A DNA stretch of 64,000 bases, taken from assembly GCF_003432115.1 (NCBI RefSeq), contig NZ_QWDC01000004.1:248765-312764 (forward strand). The letters are read 5' to 3'. A model generated the notes under the pieces. It did not search any database. It was not told where the DNA came from and was given only the letters and a program-made list of their open reading frames with translations. Shown piece by piece: positions 16,916-26,192 of the stretch (the stretch's first letter is position 1; each line of letters starts with the position of its first letter). The translations under genes and the position numbers were made by a program. Source of the DNA: Mucilaginibacter conchicola. GTDB taxonomy: Bacteria > Bacteroidota > Bacteroidia > Sphingobacteriales > Sphingobacteriaceae.

Positions 16916-16941
16916 TTAACCCACTTAACATTTTGTTAATG
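16916..16941 (+). promoter_or_regulatory. Candidate operator upstream of the phytase operon
   Basis: TTAACATTTTGTTAA (16925-16939) is a perfect 6-bp inverted repeat with a 3-base spacer. Read as direct repeats, TTAAC occurs at 16916 and 16925 and TTAAT at 16936. The last two are 11 bases apart, like PhoP/PhoB half-sites. The site lies about 200 bases before the TonB receptor start. Apart from this, nothing recognisable stands between 16871 and 17142. Confidence 0.35.
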
Positions 16942-17142
16942 TAACGATAATAAAACCATAACGGCGCTTTTTGCATATCATAACTAATTGAAAATCAGTA
17001 TATATTATAAAGTTGTTGCTTTTTGGTATACGGGTGTTGTAACGCTGTTGCCTTTTGGTAACGGCCAATATTTCATTTGTAGTTGGGCGTATACACACCT
17101 TTGCATCGTCATTTTTAAACTATTGACGAAACCCACTTAGCA

Positions 17143-19920
17143 ATGAACAAACTTTTACAAATCTTATTACCGCTGTTGTTTTGTGCAACTATAGCCAGCG
17201 CAGCAAAAATTAAAGGCCGTGTTTATGATAAACAATCGGGCGAGGTGCTGGTAGGTGCCACCGTTGTTTTAGAAAATACCGGCAAAGCAACCACTACCGG
17301 TTTGGATGGTGCTTTTGAAATAAAAGATGTTACCCCTGGCCAGGTAACCATCCGTATAAGTTACGTTACCTACAAAACCATCAAACAGGAAATTACTGTT
17401 TTAAAAGAGGATAACGATCGCTTTAAGTTTTACATGGAAAGCGCATCAACTGATCTTAACGAGGTGGTTGTACGTGCTTCTACCGGTGGCTCAAATGACC
17501 GCGATGCACGCCGCATTGAGCAAAGGGCCAGCCAGATCATGAACATCGTATCGGGCAAAGCCATTGAGGTATCTCCCGATCTTACAGTGGCTAACGTAAT
17601 GCAGCGCGTATCAGGCGTATCTATCGAGCGTAACAGCAATGGCGATGGTCAGTACGCCATTATCCGTGGTATGGATAAACGCTACAGCTACACCCTGGTT
17701 AATGGCGTTAAAATTCCAAGCCCCGATAACAAATACCGCTACGTACCGCTCGACCTTTTCCCCGCAGACCTTTTAGACCGATTGGAAGTTCAAAAATCAC
17801 TTACCCCAAACCTTGAAGGTGATGCTATCGGTGGTGTTACCAATATGGTGATGAAGAACGCTCCTGAGCAGTTCCAGATCAATGCTAACATCGCTACAGG
17901 TTACAACCAGATGTTTATTGATCGTAAGTTTACAAGCTTTGATGCATCAGGCATCCAGCACAAATCGCCTTATGAGATCAACGGTCGTGATTACAATGCT
18001 ACGCAGTCGGACTTTTCAAAAGGTGTGTTCGATTACAAAACCAAGCATCCTGCACCAAACGTGGTAGGTAGCTTATCATTAGGCCAACGCTTTTTTGATA
18101 ACAAGCTGGGCGTAATTGTAGCAGGTAGTTATCAAAATACTTACCGTGGTAACAACAGCACTATTTACACGCCATCAGTAGCCGGTACCGATGAGTATAG
18201 CGTCATCACCAGCAAAAGCGAGCGCCTTTACTCTGTACAGCAACAACGTACAGGTTTACACGGTAAAGTTGATTATGCTTTTGATAAAAACAACAAGATA
18301 AGCCTTTACAATGTGTACGTTAACCTGCGTACCCAGGAACTGCGCGATGCGATATCAACCACCTACAACGGTGTTTATGACCCTGCCAACGGTAACGCCG
18401 AACTGGTTTACAACACCCGCAGCCGTTTAATAACCCAAAAGGTTTATAACAGCACCCTGCACGGTGATCATAAATTTTTTGATGATAAATTTAAAGTGCA
18501 ATGGTCTGCAGTGTACTCAACTGCGCAGAACGACCAGCCGCAAAATGCCGAGATAGAGTTGAATGGTATTCAGCAGAACGGCGAAAGAAAACGCCTGTCG
18601 TTGGTAAATACCTCACCGGTTGAGATGCGCTGGCAGCGTAACACGGATAATGATAAGGCAGGTTATTTAGATCTTACTTACAACATTTTCCGTGGCACTA
18701 AAAGTCTTGATTTTAGCATCGGAGGTTTATACCGTGATAAGCAACGCAGCAGTTTTTACAACAACTACGTATTGGCACCATCTGCAGCAAACGCCAACTT
18801 AATTTACGGCCAGGATTATCAGAACTATACCGATCTGCAATTGGTGGTAAGTAACCCTACAGGTGGCGTTGCCAACCCGCTTACTTATGATGCTTCTGAG
18901 AAAACATCAGCGGGTTACGGTATGCTAACCTACAAATCAAATAAGCTGGAATTAATTGGTGGTGCACGTGTTGAGCATACCAACCAGGGCTACCACATGC
19001 TGTTTGCCCAGGGCGAATCAAGGCCATCGGGTAACCAGATCTATACGGATGTTTTACCAAGCTTAACAGCTAAATATCACCTTACCGAAAAATCGCAGTT
19101 ACACGCTGCATACTACAAGGCGCTTAACCGCCCCGGTTTTTACGAGATAGTACCGGGTACTTCACCAGGCGAAGACTACGATGAAAAAGGTAACGCCGAC
19201 CTGAAACGCGCCCTTGCCGATAACTACGACCTGCGTTACGAGTTGTTCCCGGGTGCATCAGAGCAGTTGTTGGTAGGTGCATTCTACAAAAAGATAAAAG
19301 ACCCTATTGAGTATGTGTTCCAGGCCGGTAATACGGTACACAGTAATGTGGCTTTAACGCCAGGTAACTTTGGTAACGCCACTAACTATGGTGCCGAGAT
19401 AGATTACATTAAGTTCTTTAACAAAATAGGTGTTAAAGCAAACTATACGTACACCCACTCGCGCATTACTACCACTAAGAATAAACGCCAGATAAATTCT
19501 TTAAACGGTGATATCGAGACTGTAGATGTGCAGCAGACAAGACCACTATACGGCCAGTCTGAACATATTGCAAACGTTTCGTTATTATACAAAGACACCA
19601 AAAAAGGTTGGGATGCACAAATAGCTGCCGCTTATACCGGCCCGCGTATAGTTGCCGTATCGCAGTTTGTAAACAACGATCAGTGGCAGCAAGGTATTAT
19701 CCAGATGGATGTATCGGCCGAAAAACGTTTTAAAAACAACATCAGCGTATTTATAAAAGCAAACAACCTGCTTAACACGCCATACAAATTGTACATAAAA
19801 GGTACCAACCCTGCAAACGATGCATTGAAAGAGAATTTGGTACAAGACGGTCATACCCTTATCCGTAACGACCATTACGGCCAAAGCTATTTGTTAGGTG
19901 TAAGGTATAAGTTCAATTAA
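17143..19920 (+). CDS. TonB-dependent outer-membrane receptor of the phytase operon
   Basis: A 925-residue outer-membrane receptor. It has a signal peptide to about residue 20 (LLFCATIASAAKIKG), then a carboxypeptidase-regulatory-like beta-sandwich (about 22-105; GRVYDKQSGEVLVGATVVLENTGKATTT). A plug domain (about 125-240; VMQRVSGVSIERN, NLEGDAIGGVTNMVMK) and a barrel ending YLLGVRYKFN follow. The last residue is not the usual aromatic. It is not SusC-like in layout. Two genes follow at gaps of 29 and 2 bases, the second a phytase. The likely cargo is therefore phytate, an inositol phosphate product, or an associated metal complex. Confidence 0.88.
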   Translation: MNKLLQILLPLLFCATIASAAKIKGRVYDKQSGEVLVGATVVLENTGKATTTGLDGAFEIKDVTPGQVTIRISYVTYKTIKQEITVLKEDNDRFKFYMESASTDLNEVVVRASTGGSNDRDARRIEQRASQIMNIVSGKAIEVSPDLTVANVMQRVSGVSIERNSNGDGQYAIIRGMDKRYSYTLVNGVKIPSPDNKYRYVPLDLFPADLLDRLEVQKSLTPNLEGDAIGGVTNMVMKNAPEQFQINANIATGYNQMFIDRKFTSFDASGIQHKSPYEINGRDYNATQSDFSKGVFDYKTKHPAPNVVGSLSLGQRFFDNKLGVIVAGSYQNTYRGNNSTIYTPSVAGTDEYSVITSKSERLYSVQQQRTGLHGKVDYAFDKNNKISLYNVYVNLRTQELRDAISTTYNGVYDPANGNAELVYNTRSRLITQKVYNSTLHGDHKFFDDKFKVQWSAVYSTAQNDQPQNAEIELNGIQQNGERKRLSLVNTSPVEMRWQRNTDNDKAGYLDLTYNIFRGTKSLDFSIGGLYRDKQRSSFYNNYVLAPSAANANLIYGQDYQNYTDLQLVVSNPTGGVANPLTYDASEKTSAGYGMLTYKSNKLELIGGARVEHTNQGYHMLFAQGESRPSGNQIYTDVLPSLTAKYHLTEKSQLHAAYYKALNRPGFYEIVPGTSPGEDYDEKGNADLKRALADNYDLRYELFPGASEQLLVGAFYKKIKDPIEYVFQAGNTVHSNVALTPGNFGNATNYGAEIDYIKFFNKIGVKANYTYTHSRITTTKNKRQINSLNGDIETVDVQQTRPLYGQSEHIANVSLLYKDTKKGWDAQIAAAYTGPRIVAVSQFVNNDQWQQGIIQMDVSAEKRFKNNISVFIKANNLLNTPYKLYIKGTNPANDALKENLVQDGHTLIRNDHYGQSYLLGVRYKFN

Positions 19921-19949
19921 TCAATAAAACATTCAAAAAAATATCAGAT

Positions 19950-21215
19950 ATGAAACTGAAACAGATCTTAGGTATGCTGGCTTTATCGGCCCTAACCTTT
20001 ACGGGTTGCGAGAAAGCAAACATTGATGTTGATACAACGCCGCAAAACGGCTCATCAATAGGTGAGGTATCAGGCGTGTGGGCAAAAAACAGCGTGCACG
20101 AAGTAAAAGGCGATATCATCATCCCCGAAGGGAAAACCTTAACTATTGAAGAAGGGGTAACCGTTTTGATGGATGCTACTGCTAAACCAGAGGTGGTTGT
20201 TAAAGGTAACCTGTACTCGTTAGGTACTGCAGAAAACCCGGTTAAATTTACCGTGAGCGATGCTTACCGCACTACCGAAAATAAATTTGGTAAACTTTGG
20301 GGTGGTATATTGGCCGGCCCAACCTGTGCCGAGCTGGTATTAGATAACACTATATTAGAGTATGGTGGTAATACTACTTCTGATGCATCAACATCAGTAA
20401 AAATGGGCCTTTATAAAGCAACCGCCGGCGAAAACCTGCCTGCGCTTTGGTTCTCAAACGTAAATGGTAAACTGGTAGTAACCAACAGTATCATCCGTAA
20501 CTTTCAGGAAGATTGTACTTATATAGAGGGTGGTAAGATCATCTTCTCAAACAACGTTTTCTACACTACCGGCGTAACCGGGGGTGAGGCTATGAACTTT
20601 AAATCGGGCTGTTTGGCCGATGTTGGTTTCAACTTTGTTTACAGCTGTAACACCAACGCGCTTAAGCTATCAAACAGTGGCGACCGTAGTCCGCAGGCTT
20701 ACATTATCGCTTACAACAATACCATGGTGAACACCGGTTGGAGAAGGCCTACTGCAAAAGGTGGTTCGGTTTGGTTAGAAGCAAGTGTACGTGCCGACCT
20801 TTATAACAACCTTTTTGCCAATACCCGTTTCGGTATAAAACGCGACCCTAAAAAATTGGAAGACAGCCGTTCTAAAAACGATTATAACTGGTACTACGGT
20901 TTTGACCAAACTACTGTAGATCAGTTCCAGGTAGGTAAAAATGATGTGGTAACCGGCGGCACGCATGATGTAAGAGGTACAACTGCCGGCCAAAACGATC
21001 CTAAGTTTACCAATTTCCCGCTTAATAACCCGGTAAACAGCCCTGATTACAACACAGCATGGGATTTCCACCTGCAAGGTAATTCGCCTGCTTTAGGTAA
21101 AGGCACTACTGATTTTACACGCCACCACAAAGGCGGTATTGTAATGAGCAATGGTTTAACTTATGTATCGCCAGAGCCTGCAACTTACATGGGTGCTTAC
21201 GGAACTAAATTATAA
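19950..21215 (+). CDS. Right-handed beta-helix lipoprotein of the phytase operon
   Basis: A 421-residue protein, MKLKQILGMLALSALTFTGCEK, with a lipobox ending at Cys20. From about residue 55 it shows short repeated strand-turn units (IIIPEGKTLTIEEGVTVLM, VVVKGNLYSLGTAENPVKF, GKLVVTNSIIRN, ADLYNNLFANTRFGI) typical of a parallel beta-helix. It takes the place that SusD-like lipoproteins hold beside SusC receptors, so it may be the surface binding partner of the upstream receptor. That role is inference. It is tightly linked to the phytase gene. Confidence 0.75.
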   Translation: MKLKQILGMLALSALTFTGCEKANIDVDTTPQNGSSIGEVSGVWAKNSVHEVKGDIIIPEGKTLTIEEGVTVLMDATAKPEVVVKGNLYSLGTAENPVKFTVSDAYRTTENKFGKLWGGILAGPTCAELVLDNTILEYGGNTTSDASTSVKMGLYKATAGENLPALWFSNVNGKLVVTNSIIRNFQEDCTYIEGGKIIFSNNVFYTTGVTGGEAMNFKSGCLADVGFNFVYSCNTNALKLSNSGDRSPQAYIIAYNNTMVNTGWRRPTAKGGSVWLEASVRADLYNNLFANTRFGIKRDPKKLEDSRSKNDYNWYYGFDQTTVDQFQVGKNDVVTGGTHDVRGTTAGQNDPKFTNFPLNNPVNSPDYNTAWDFHLQGNSPALGKGTTDFTRHHKGGIVMSNGLTYVSPEPATYMGAYGTKL

Positions 21216-21217
21216 GA

Positions 21218-22288
21218 ATGAAGAAAGAACTGTTTCGCATGTGTATGCTTCCGTTGGTTTTATCGCTTACAGCGGGAGCGTGCCATGCACAACAGGTTAA
21301 CCTTGATGAGGTTAAACCTGCAATTGTAACCGAGCCGGTTAAGTACGATACTGATGACCCGGCAATATGGATAAACAAAGCCGACCCGGCAAAGAGCTTA
21401 ATTATTGGTACGGATAAGGATGCCGATGGCGCACTTTATGTGTTTGACCTGCAAGGCAAGATAGTAGCTGATAAAGTGGTGCGCGGTTTAAAACGCCCCA
21501 ACAATGTTGACCTGGCTTATGGCCTGATGTTGAACGGCAAACCAACTGATATTGCCATTGCTACTGAGCGTATTACACATAAGCTGCGCATATTTTCGGT
21601 ACCGGATATGAAGCCGGTTGATAACGGCGGCATTGAGATGTTTGTTGGCGAGAATGGCTACGAATACCGCGACCTGATGGGAATTTCTATTTATACCACT
21701 AAAGATGGCAGGATGTACGCCATGGTGGGCCGTAAGAATGGGCCAAAAACCGGTGGTTATATATGGCAGTATCTTTTGCAGGATGATGGTACCGGCAATG
21801 TAAAAGCATCACTGGTGCGCAAGTTTGGCGAGTACAGCGGCAAAAAAGAAATTGAATCTATTGCGGTTGATAACGAGCTGGGCTACGTGTACTACTCTGA
21901 TGAGCAGGTAGGCGTGCGCCAGTACTATGCCGACCCGGAGAAGGGCGACAAAGAACTATCGATTTTTGGTACTAACGGTTTTAAGGTTGACCATGAAGGT
22001 ATCTCTATCTACAAAACGGGCGATACTACGGGATACATCCTGGTATCAGACCAGGGTGCTAACCGTTTCCAGGTATTTAGCCGCGAGGGTACTAAAGCTA
22101 ATCCGTTTGAGCATAAACTGGTGAAAATTGTACCTGTTGCTGCCCGCGAAAGTGATGGCTCTGACGTGGTGAATGTGTCTTTAAATGAAACATTTAAACA
22201 TGGTTTATTTGTGGTAATGAGCACCGATAAAACATTTCACTATTACCGTTGGGAAGATATTGCAGGTAAACAGTTGAAGATAAAATAG
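21218..22288 (+). CDS. Beta-propeller phytase (3-phytase)
   Basis: A 356-residue exported enzyme that removes phosphate from phytate (inositol hexakisphosphate) in a calcium-dependent way. The signal peptide ends near residue 24 (SLTAGACHAQ); a cysteine at 22 could alternatively be lipidated. Family blocks are seen at TDDPAIWINKADP (about 45-57), IIGTDKDADGALYVFDL, RPNNVDLAYG, RDLMGISIY, IESIAVDNELGYVYYSDEQVGVRQY and DHEGISIY. These carry the acidic residues that bind calcium. It is the third gene of the receptor-lipoprotein-phytase operon and begins 2 bases after the previous stop. A hairpin terminator follows. Confidence 0.93.
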   Translation: MKKELFRMCMLPLVLSLTAGACHAQQVNLDEVKPAIVTEPVKYDTDDPAIWINKADPAKSLIIGTDKDADGALYVFDLQGKIVADKVVRGLKRPNNVDLAYGLMLNGKPTDIAIATERITHKLRIFSVPDMKPVDNGGIEMFVGENGYEYRDLMGISIYTTKDGRMYAMVGRKNGPKTGGYIWQYLLQDDGTGNVKASLVRKFGEYSGKKEIESIAVDNELGYVYYSDEQVGVRQYYADPEKGDKELSIFGTNGFKVDHEGISIYKTGDTTGYILVSDQGANRFQVFSREGTKANPFEHKLVKIVPVAARESDGSDVVNVSLNETFKHGLFVVMSTDKTFHYYRWEDIAGKQLKIK

Positions 22289-22312
22289 TTATATAAATAA
22301 TTATTATATTTA

Positions 22313-22345
22313 CAAGGCCTGGTTTTAACCGGGCCTTGCTGTTTT
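22313..22345 (+). terminator. Intrinsic terminator of the phytase operon
   Basis: CAAGGCC and GGCCTTG enclose GGTT/AACC (22313-22338), giving a nearly continuous stem, followed by CTGTTTT. Confidence 0.8.
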
Positions 22346-22364
22346 AATTTCGCTTGTTTTAACT

Positions 22365-22372
22365 TACCTTTG
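22365..22372 (+). promoter_or_regulatory. Probable -7 box of the RRM gene
   Basis: TACCTTTG matches TAnnTTTG and lies 16 bases before the ATG, implying a leader of only about ten bases. The -33 region has only a T-rich tract. Confidence 0.45.
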
Positions 22373-22388
22373 GCGCAGTATTCTACTT

Positions 22389-22877
22389 ATGACAAAACTA
22401 TTTGTAGTGGGGTTTCCCCGCGAGATGGACGAGATGGCGCTGGCCCAACTATTTGGCCCACATGGAGATATTGATATCCTTACTATCGTACGCGATAAAT
22501 TTACCAAACAAAGCAAGGGCTTCGGCTTTATCCACATGAAAGATGAGGAAGGCGCGCAACTGGCTATTGAAGCTTTGGACGGCAAAGAATTTGGCGACCG
22601 CAAATTGGAAGTACGCATAGCCGAAGATAAACCTGCACCGGTAAACGGTAACCGTGCGCCACAAAAACGTTTCCCACCGCGTAATAATAACTACGGCAAT
22701 AATAGCGGTGGCGGCTACGGTGGCAACCGCGGTGGCGGTTATGGCAACAATAATAGCAGTTACAACAAGCGCGATAGCGGTAACAGCAGCTACGGCAACA
22801 ATAATAACTACAACCGCAATACTGATAACGACGATTCATCAGACGGTAAAAAGAAACGCCCGCGTTTAAGTAAATAA
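22389..22877 (+). CDS. RRM RNA-binding protein with Gly/Asn-rich tail
   Basis: A 162-residue protein. Residues 1-80 form one RNA-recognition motif, with RNP2 TKLFVVGF and RNP1 KGFGFIHM. Residues of about 95-155 are low-complexity Gly/Asn/Tyr/Arg (NNYGNNSGGGYGGNRGG type). Such proteins bind single-stranded RNA and are often cold- or stress-induced chaperones in cyanobacteria and Bacteroidota. A shorter paralogue without the tail lies at 53805-54083. The tail is encoded by a low-complexity repeat tract that could expand or contract. A perfect terminator follows. Confidence 0.88.
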   Translation: MTKLFVVGFPREMDEMALAQLFGPHGDIDILTIVRDKFTKQSKGFGFIHMKDEEGAQLAIEALDGKEFGDRKLEVRIAEDKPAPVNGNRAPQKRFPPRNNNYGNNSGGGYGGNRGGGYGNNNSSYNKRDSGNSSYGNNNNYNRNTDNDDSSDGKKKRPRLSK

Positions 22878-22880
22878 GAT

Positions 22881-22923
22881 AAAAAGAAAAGCCCGATCCA
22901 TTTTGGATCGGGCTTTTCTTTTT
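22881..22923. terminator. Bidirectional intrinsic terminator
   Basis: AAAAAGAAAAGCCCGATCC (22881-22899) and its exact complement at 22905-22923 form a 19-bp stem with A and T tails on the two sides, between the RRM gene and the leftward sensor kinase. Confidence 0.92.
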
Positions 22924-22930
22924 ATCAACG

Positions 22931-23023
22931 CGTCATTGCGAGCGTAGCGTGGCAATCCCCGGCATACAGAGCCGCTCTGTAAAGTAAAGGATTGCCACGT
23001 CGCTGTCGCTTCTCGCAATGACG
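22931..23023. repeat. Palindromic dispersed repeat (CGTCATTGCGAG family), copy 5
   Basis: CGTCATTGCGAGCGTAGCG at the left, CGCTTCTCGCAATGACG at the right, with GGCAATC/GATTGCC inside. It ends 16 bases before the sensor kinase stop. Confidence 0.85.
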
Positions 23024-23039
23024 TACTTTGGTATTGAGT

Positions 23040-24908
23040 TTATTCTACAGTTGGCAGCGTAAAATAAAACGTGCTTCCTTCACCAACGGTACTTTCGGCC
23101 CATATATCGCCATCATGGCGTTTGATGATCTCGTTGCAGAGATACAGGCCAATGCCGAAGCCTGATATGTTGCGCATCTCGCTGTCTTTTACGCGGTAGA
23201 AACGTTCAAATAGTTTTGGCAGGTCTTCATGATTAATGCCTATGCCTTCATCGCTGGTGCAAACCTGGGCCTTACCATCTACCAGTTTGCAGCGCACCTG
23301 TATGGTTGAGTTGGGGCGCGAATATTTTACCGCGTTGCTGATAAAATTCTGTATCACCTGGGCTATCTTCTCACGATCGGCATTTACCCAGATAGATTTG
23401 GTGTAACCAAATTTTATCTGATGGCCGGTGTTTGATATTAGTGCTTCTTCTTTAACCTCTTCCATCAGCTCGGCCATATCAAAACGTTGTGCATCTATCT
23501 GTATCTTACCCGATTCAAGTCGCGATACATTAAGGAAACCGTTGATAATGCGCGTCATTTTACCCAACTGTTTCTCGGTCCGCTCCAGCATGCCTGCGGT
23601 TACGGTATCATTAGCCTCGGTAGCGCGTTTCTTTGAAACCTGCACATAGCTGAGGGCAGATGTTAAAGGTGTTTTTAGCTCATGGCTCACCATACTTATG
23701 AAATCGTTCTTGCGCTGCTCATCTTCCTTCAGTTCGGTGATATCAATACCTGCGCTGATGAAACCCGCAAAAGATCCATCCATATAATTCCTCGGGAAAC
23801 CATCTATTAGTAACCAGCGGTATTCGCCTTCGCTGTTTAACACCCTGAAGGCATCATGCAGTGGTTTGTGGGCTTTAAAAGCCTTCTCATACACTTTTAC
23901 GTGGCGTTCCTGGTCGTCGGGGTGCAGCAGATCAACCCAGCCGTAAGCCAGCAGGTCTTTCTGCGGCCGGCCGGTCAATTTGGTCCAGCTTTGGTTAAAG
24001 TAGGTGGCATTGCTGCTTTCGTCTGATGTGGCGATGTAGATATTGGTAGCCTCGGCCATCATCCTGAAACGGGCCTCACTTTCAGCAAGGGTATTCTCCG
24101 CTGCGCGGATATCACTTATATCGCGGGTAGTACCGGCAACAGCTTCCACTTCGCCTTGCGCATTTAATACGGGGTTTAAAATGTAATCATAAACACGGCG
24201 GCCCAACACCGCGTGGGGGAAGGCCACTTCGCCACGGATAGATTGCTTGGTAGCCACTATCTGGTCTATCTCGCGCTCGTGCATATCGGCATGCCATTGC
24301 TCGTAGCCGTTTTCAATTAAACGTTTGCCAATAGCAGTATCCCATGTTTTGCCCCACATAGCCAGCAAAGCCTCATTGGCATAACTGAAGGTGTAATCTA
24401 AGGCAAAAACATAGATCAGATCGGGCGTGCTCGAGGTAATGGTTTCGTAGGTGCGTTTTTGATGCTCGGCGGCATCTTTAGCATCCTGCAGGTCCTGTTC
24501 GGTTTGCTTTCGCGCGCTAACATCATTTGCTGCGCCAAACCATTCAATAATTTCACCCTGTTCGTTAAATAGAGGTACAGCACGAGAGAATGTCCAGCCC
24601 AGTGTACCATCTGCACGTAAAACACGGTGCTCTAATGCAAATATGGTTTTAGTACGGATGGCTATTTCTATAGCCTCATACACCTTTTGCTGATCTTCGG
24701 GATGAATGTATTTTTCTACCCAGTTATCAATAGGTTCGCCGGTATCTAAAAGGAAACTTCCGCCATCTAACTGGCTCATTACCTTCCAGTCGGGGCTCAT
24801 GCGGTAAACTACATCAGATGTAGCTGTTACCAGTGCCCTGTAACGTTCTTCACTTTGTGTTAGCTGGTCTGCGGCAGCATGTCCCTTATCATGGGGCATT
24901 GTATTCAT
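23040..24908 (-). CDS. PAS-domain sensor histidine kinase
   Basis: A 622-residue soluble kinase with no membrane segment. Three PAS/PAC units read in order: about residues 18-140 (YRALVTATSDVVYRMS), 145-265 and 270-390 (FRMMAEATNIYIATSDES). The HisKA motif SMVSHELKTPLTSALSYVQ has its phosphoacceptor His near residue 409. HATPase motifs are NFISNAVKYSR (N box), SDEGIGIN (G1) and FGIGLYLC (G2). It probably senses a cytoplasmic or redox signal. A stand-alone receiver protein is encoded 155 bases upstream on the same strand and is a possible partner. Confidence 0.9.
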   Translation of the reverse strand: MNTMPHDKGHAAADQLTQSEERYRALVTATSDVVYRMSPDWKVMSQLDGGSFLLDTGEPIDNWVEKYIHPEDQQKVYEAIEIAIRTKTIFALEHRVLRADGTLGWTFSRAVPLFNEQGEIIEWFGAANDVSARKQTEQDLQDAKDAAEHQKRTYETITSSTPDLIYVFALDYTFSYANEALLAMWGKTWDTAIGKRLIENGYEQWHADMHEREIDQIVATKQSIRGEVAFPHAVLGRRVYDYILNPVLNAQGEVEAVAGTTRDISDIRAAENTLAESEARFRMMAEATNIYIATSDESSNATYFNQSWTKLTGRPQKDLLAYGWVDLLHPDDQERHVKVYEKAFKAHKPLHDAFRVLNSEGEYRWLLIDGFPRNYMDGSFAGFISAGIDITELKEDEQRKNDFISMVSHELKTPLTSALSYVQVSKKRATEANDTVTAGMLERTEKQLGKMTRIINGFLNVSRLESGKIQIDAQRFDMAELMEEVKEEALISNTGHQIKFGYTKSIWVNADREKIAQVIQNFISNAVKYSRPNSTIQVRCKLVDGKAQVCTSDEGIGINHEDLPKLFERFYRVKDSEMRNISGFGIGLYLCNEIIKRHDGDIWAESTVGEGSTFYFTLPTVE

Positions 24909-25063
24909 ACGTATTATTCGCGGCTTAAATGATTGTAGGTTTTGATAAGCAACAAAATAGCTAACGCAAAAAAATAAAAAGTTGTTGGCCTATCGGAATA
25001 AATATACGATAGTTTGGGAATTACTTAGAACGGGAATATTTATTATAAAACGATAGTGCGGAA

Positions 25064-25447
25064 TTATGCTACGTTGCTTGCCTGCCCACGGCTGATAGAG
25101 TCTTTAACCTTCTGCACAAAATCGGCCAGTTCAAACGGTTTGCTTAGGTAATCATCGGCACCGCATTCTTCTTTTATTTGAGGGAGATCAGGCGAAGCCG
25201 AAACCAATACTACGGGTGTATGCTGCAGATCGGGCTGTTCTTTAATATATCGGCAAACGTCGCGGCCATCTTCGCCCGCAAGGTTAAGGTCAAGCATTAC
25301 CAAAGCAACCTCTTCAGCCTTTAATTTACGCAGGGCCGATGCCGTGTCATTTAAACTGATCACCTTGTAGCCCTCAATTTCCAGTAAAATGCACATCATC
25401 TCGCCAATTACCGGCTCATCTTCAATTACAAGTACTTTATCCCTCAT
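25064..25447 (-). CDS. Single-domain response regulator (receiver only)
   Basis: A 127-residue CheY-like receiver. The acidic pair at VIEDEP (residues 9-11), the phosphoacceptor Asp53 in VMLDLNLAGEDG, the SAS switch residue region (VVLVSAS) and the conserved Lys in YLSKPF are all present. There is no output domain, so it should act by protein contact or phosphotransfer. It precedes the PAS sensor kinase on the same strand. The 155-base gap between them holds no terminator that I can see. Confidence 0.9.
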   Translation of the reverse strand: MRDKVLVIEDEPVIGEMMCILLEIEGYKVISLNDTASALRKLKAEEVALVMLDLNLAGEDGRDVCRYIKEQPDLQHTPVVLVSASPDLPQIKEECGADDYLSKPFELADFVQKVKDSISRGQASNVA

Positions 25448-25507
25448 GCTTAGCCTAATGCAATTAAAAGGCCATAAATGGTGTGAAACAGATTTATTAC
25501 CAAATAT

Positions 25508-25972
25508 TTAAAATGCCCTTAACCATGGCCTGTGGGTAAGCGGCGAAAACGCCCATGGAACAGAACTAAGGATGAGCAACAGCCCAATGCCAAACCACAT
25601 CAACTGTGTTTTAAATTTAAGCTGATCTGTTGCCTGCCTTTTTGCTTTGGCAGAGCCGATGGTGAGGATGATGATCGCCAATAACATCATAAAAATATGC
25701 TCCATACCAAAGAATCTGATTTCGCGCATGTGAACGGCCTGCTTAAAATTTTGCCAAAAGTATTTTACCACCGGGCTAATAATATAAAGCCAGGTGCCAA
25801 GCAGCAATTGAATATGTAATACAGATGCCGTGATGGCGCGCAGGCTATTATCGGCTTTTGTGTATTGGCTTTTAGTGAGTAATGCCCAAAAAGAGCGTAT
25901 TAACACAATTATGACAAACAAAAGCACCAGCCAGCGTGTTGCGGAATGTAATGCTAATAGCGGCAGATACAT
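25508..25972 (-). CDS. Four-helix membrane protein, cytochrome b-like
   Basis: A 154-residue inner-membrane protein with four hydrophobic helices starting MYLPLLALHSATRWLVLLFV. Histidines occur in helix 1 (ALHSATRW), helix 2 (VLHIQLLLG) and around helix 3 (VHMREIRFFGMEHIFMML), in positions that could ligate haem. This is why such Bacteroidota proteins are often called cytochrome b. No sequence motif proves haem binding. The start at 25972 is chosen because the upstream extension is not membrane-like and overlaps the intergenic region. Confidence 0.6.
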   Translation of the reverse strand: MYLPLLALHSATRWLVLLFVIIVLIRSFWALLTKSQYTKADNSLRAITASVLHIQLLLGTWLYIISPVVKYFWQNFKQAVHMREIRFFGMEHIFMMLLAIIILTIGSAKAKRQATDQLKFKTQLMWFGIGLLLILSSVPWAFSPLTHRPWLRAF

Positions 25973-26110
25973 TTTAGAAAAGATTATAGTGAGCCCCGAA
26001 TATCTAAAAAAACTAACCCTTACCATACTGAATTATGTTGGGTTAAACCGTACCAAAATATACAGTTTAATTGACGGCAAAAATAACGATAAATATTATC
26101 CGCAATTTGT

Positions 26111-26140
26111 TTTGCAACGTACCCGCAATTCTTATATTTG
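26111..26140 (+). promoter_or_regulatory. Promoter of the 98-residue hypothetical gene
   Basis: TTTG (26111-26114), 18 bases, then TATATTTG (26133-26140): a near-consensus Bacteroidota promoter. Confidence 0.6.
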
Positions 26141-26192
26141 TTTAAAGGACGAACGTTCAAATTCCAGGTTACTTTAAATTCCTTATCAAAAG

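Noticed and set aside
17022..17079. TTTG boxes and TTCATTTG before the TonB receptor as a promoter
   Set aside because: No pair has the required 19-21 base spacing, and the second box lacks the TA.
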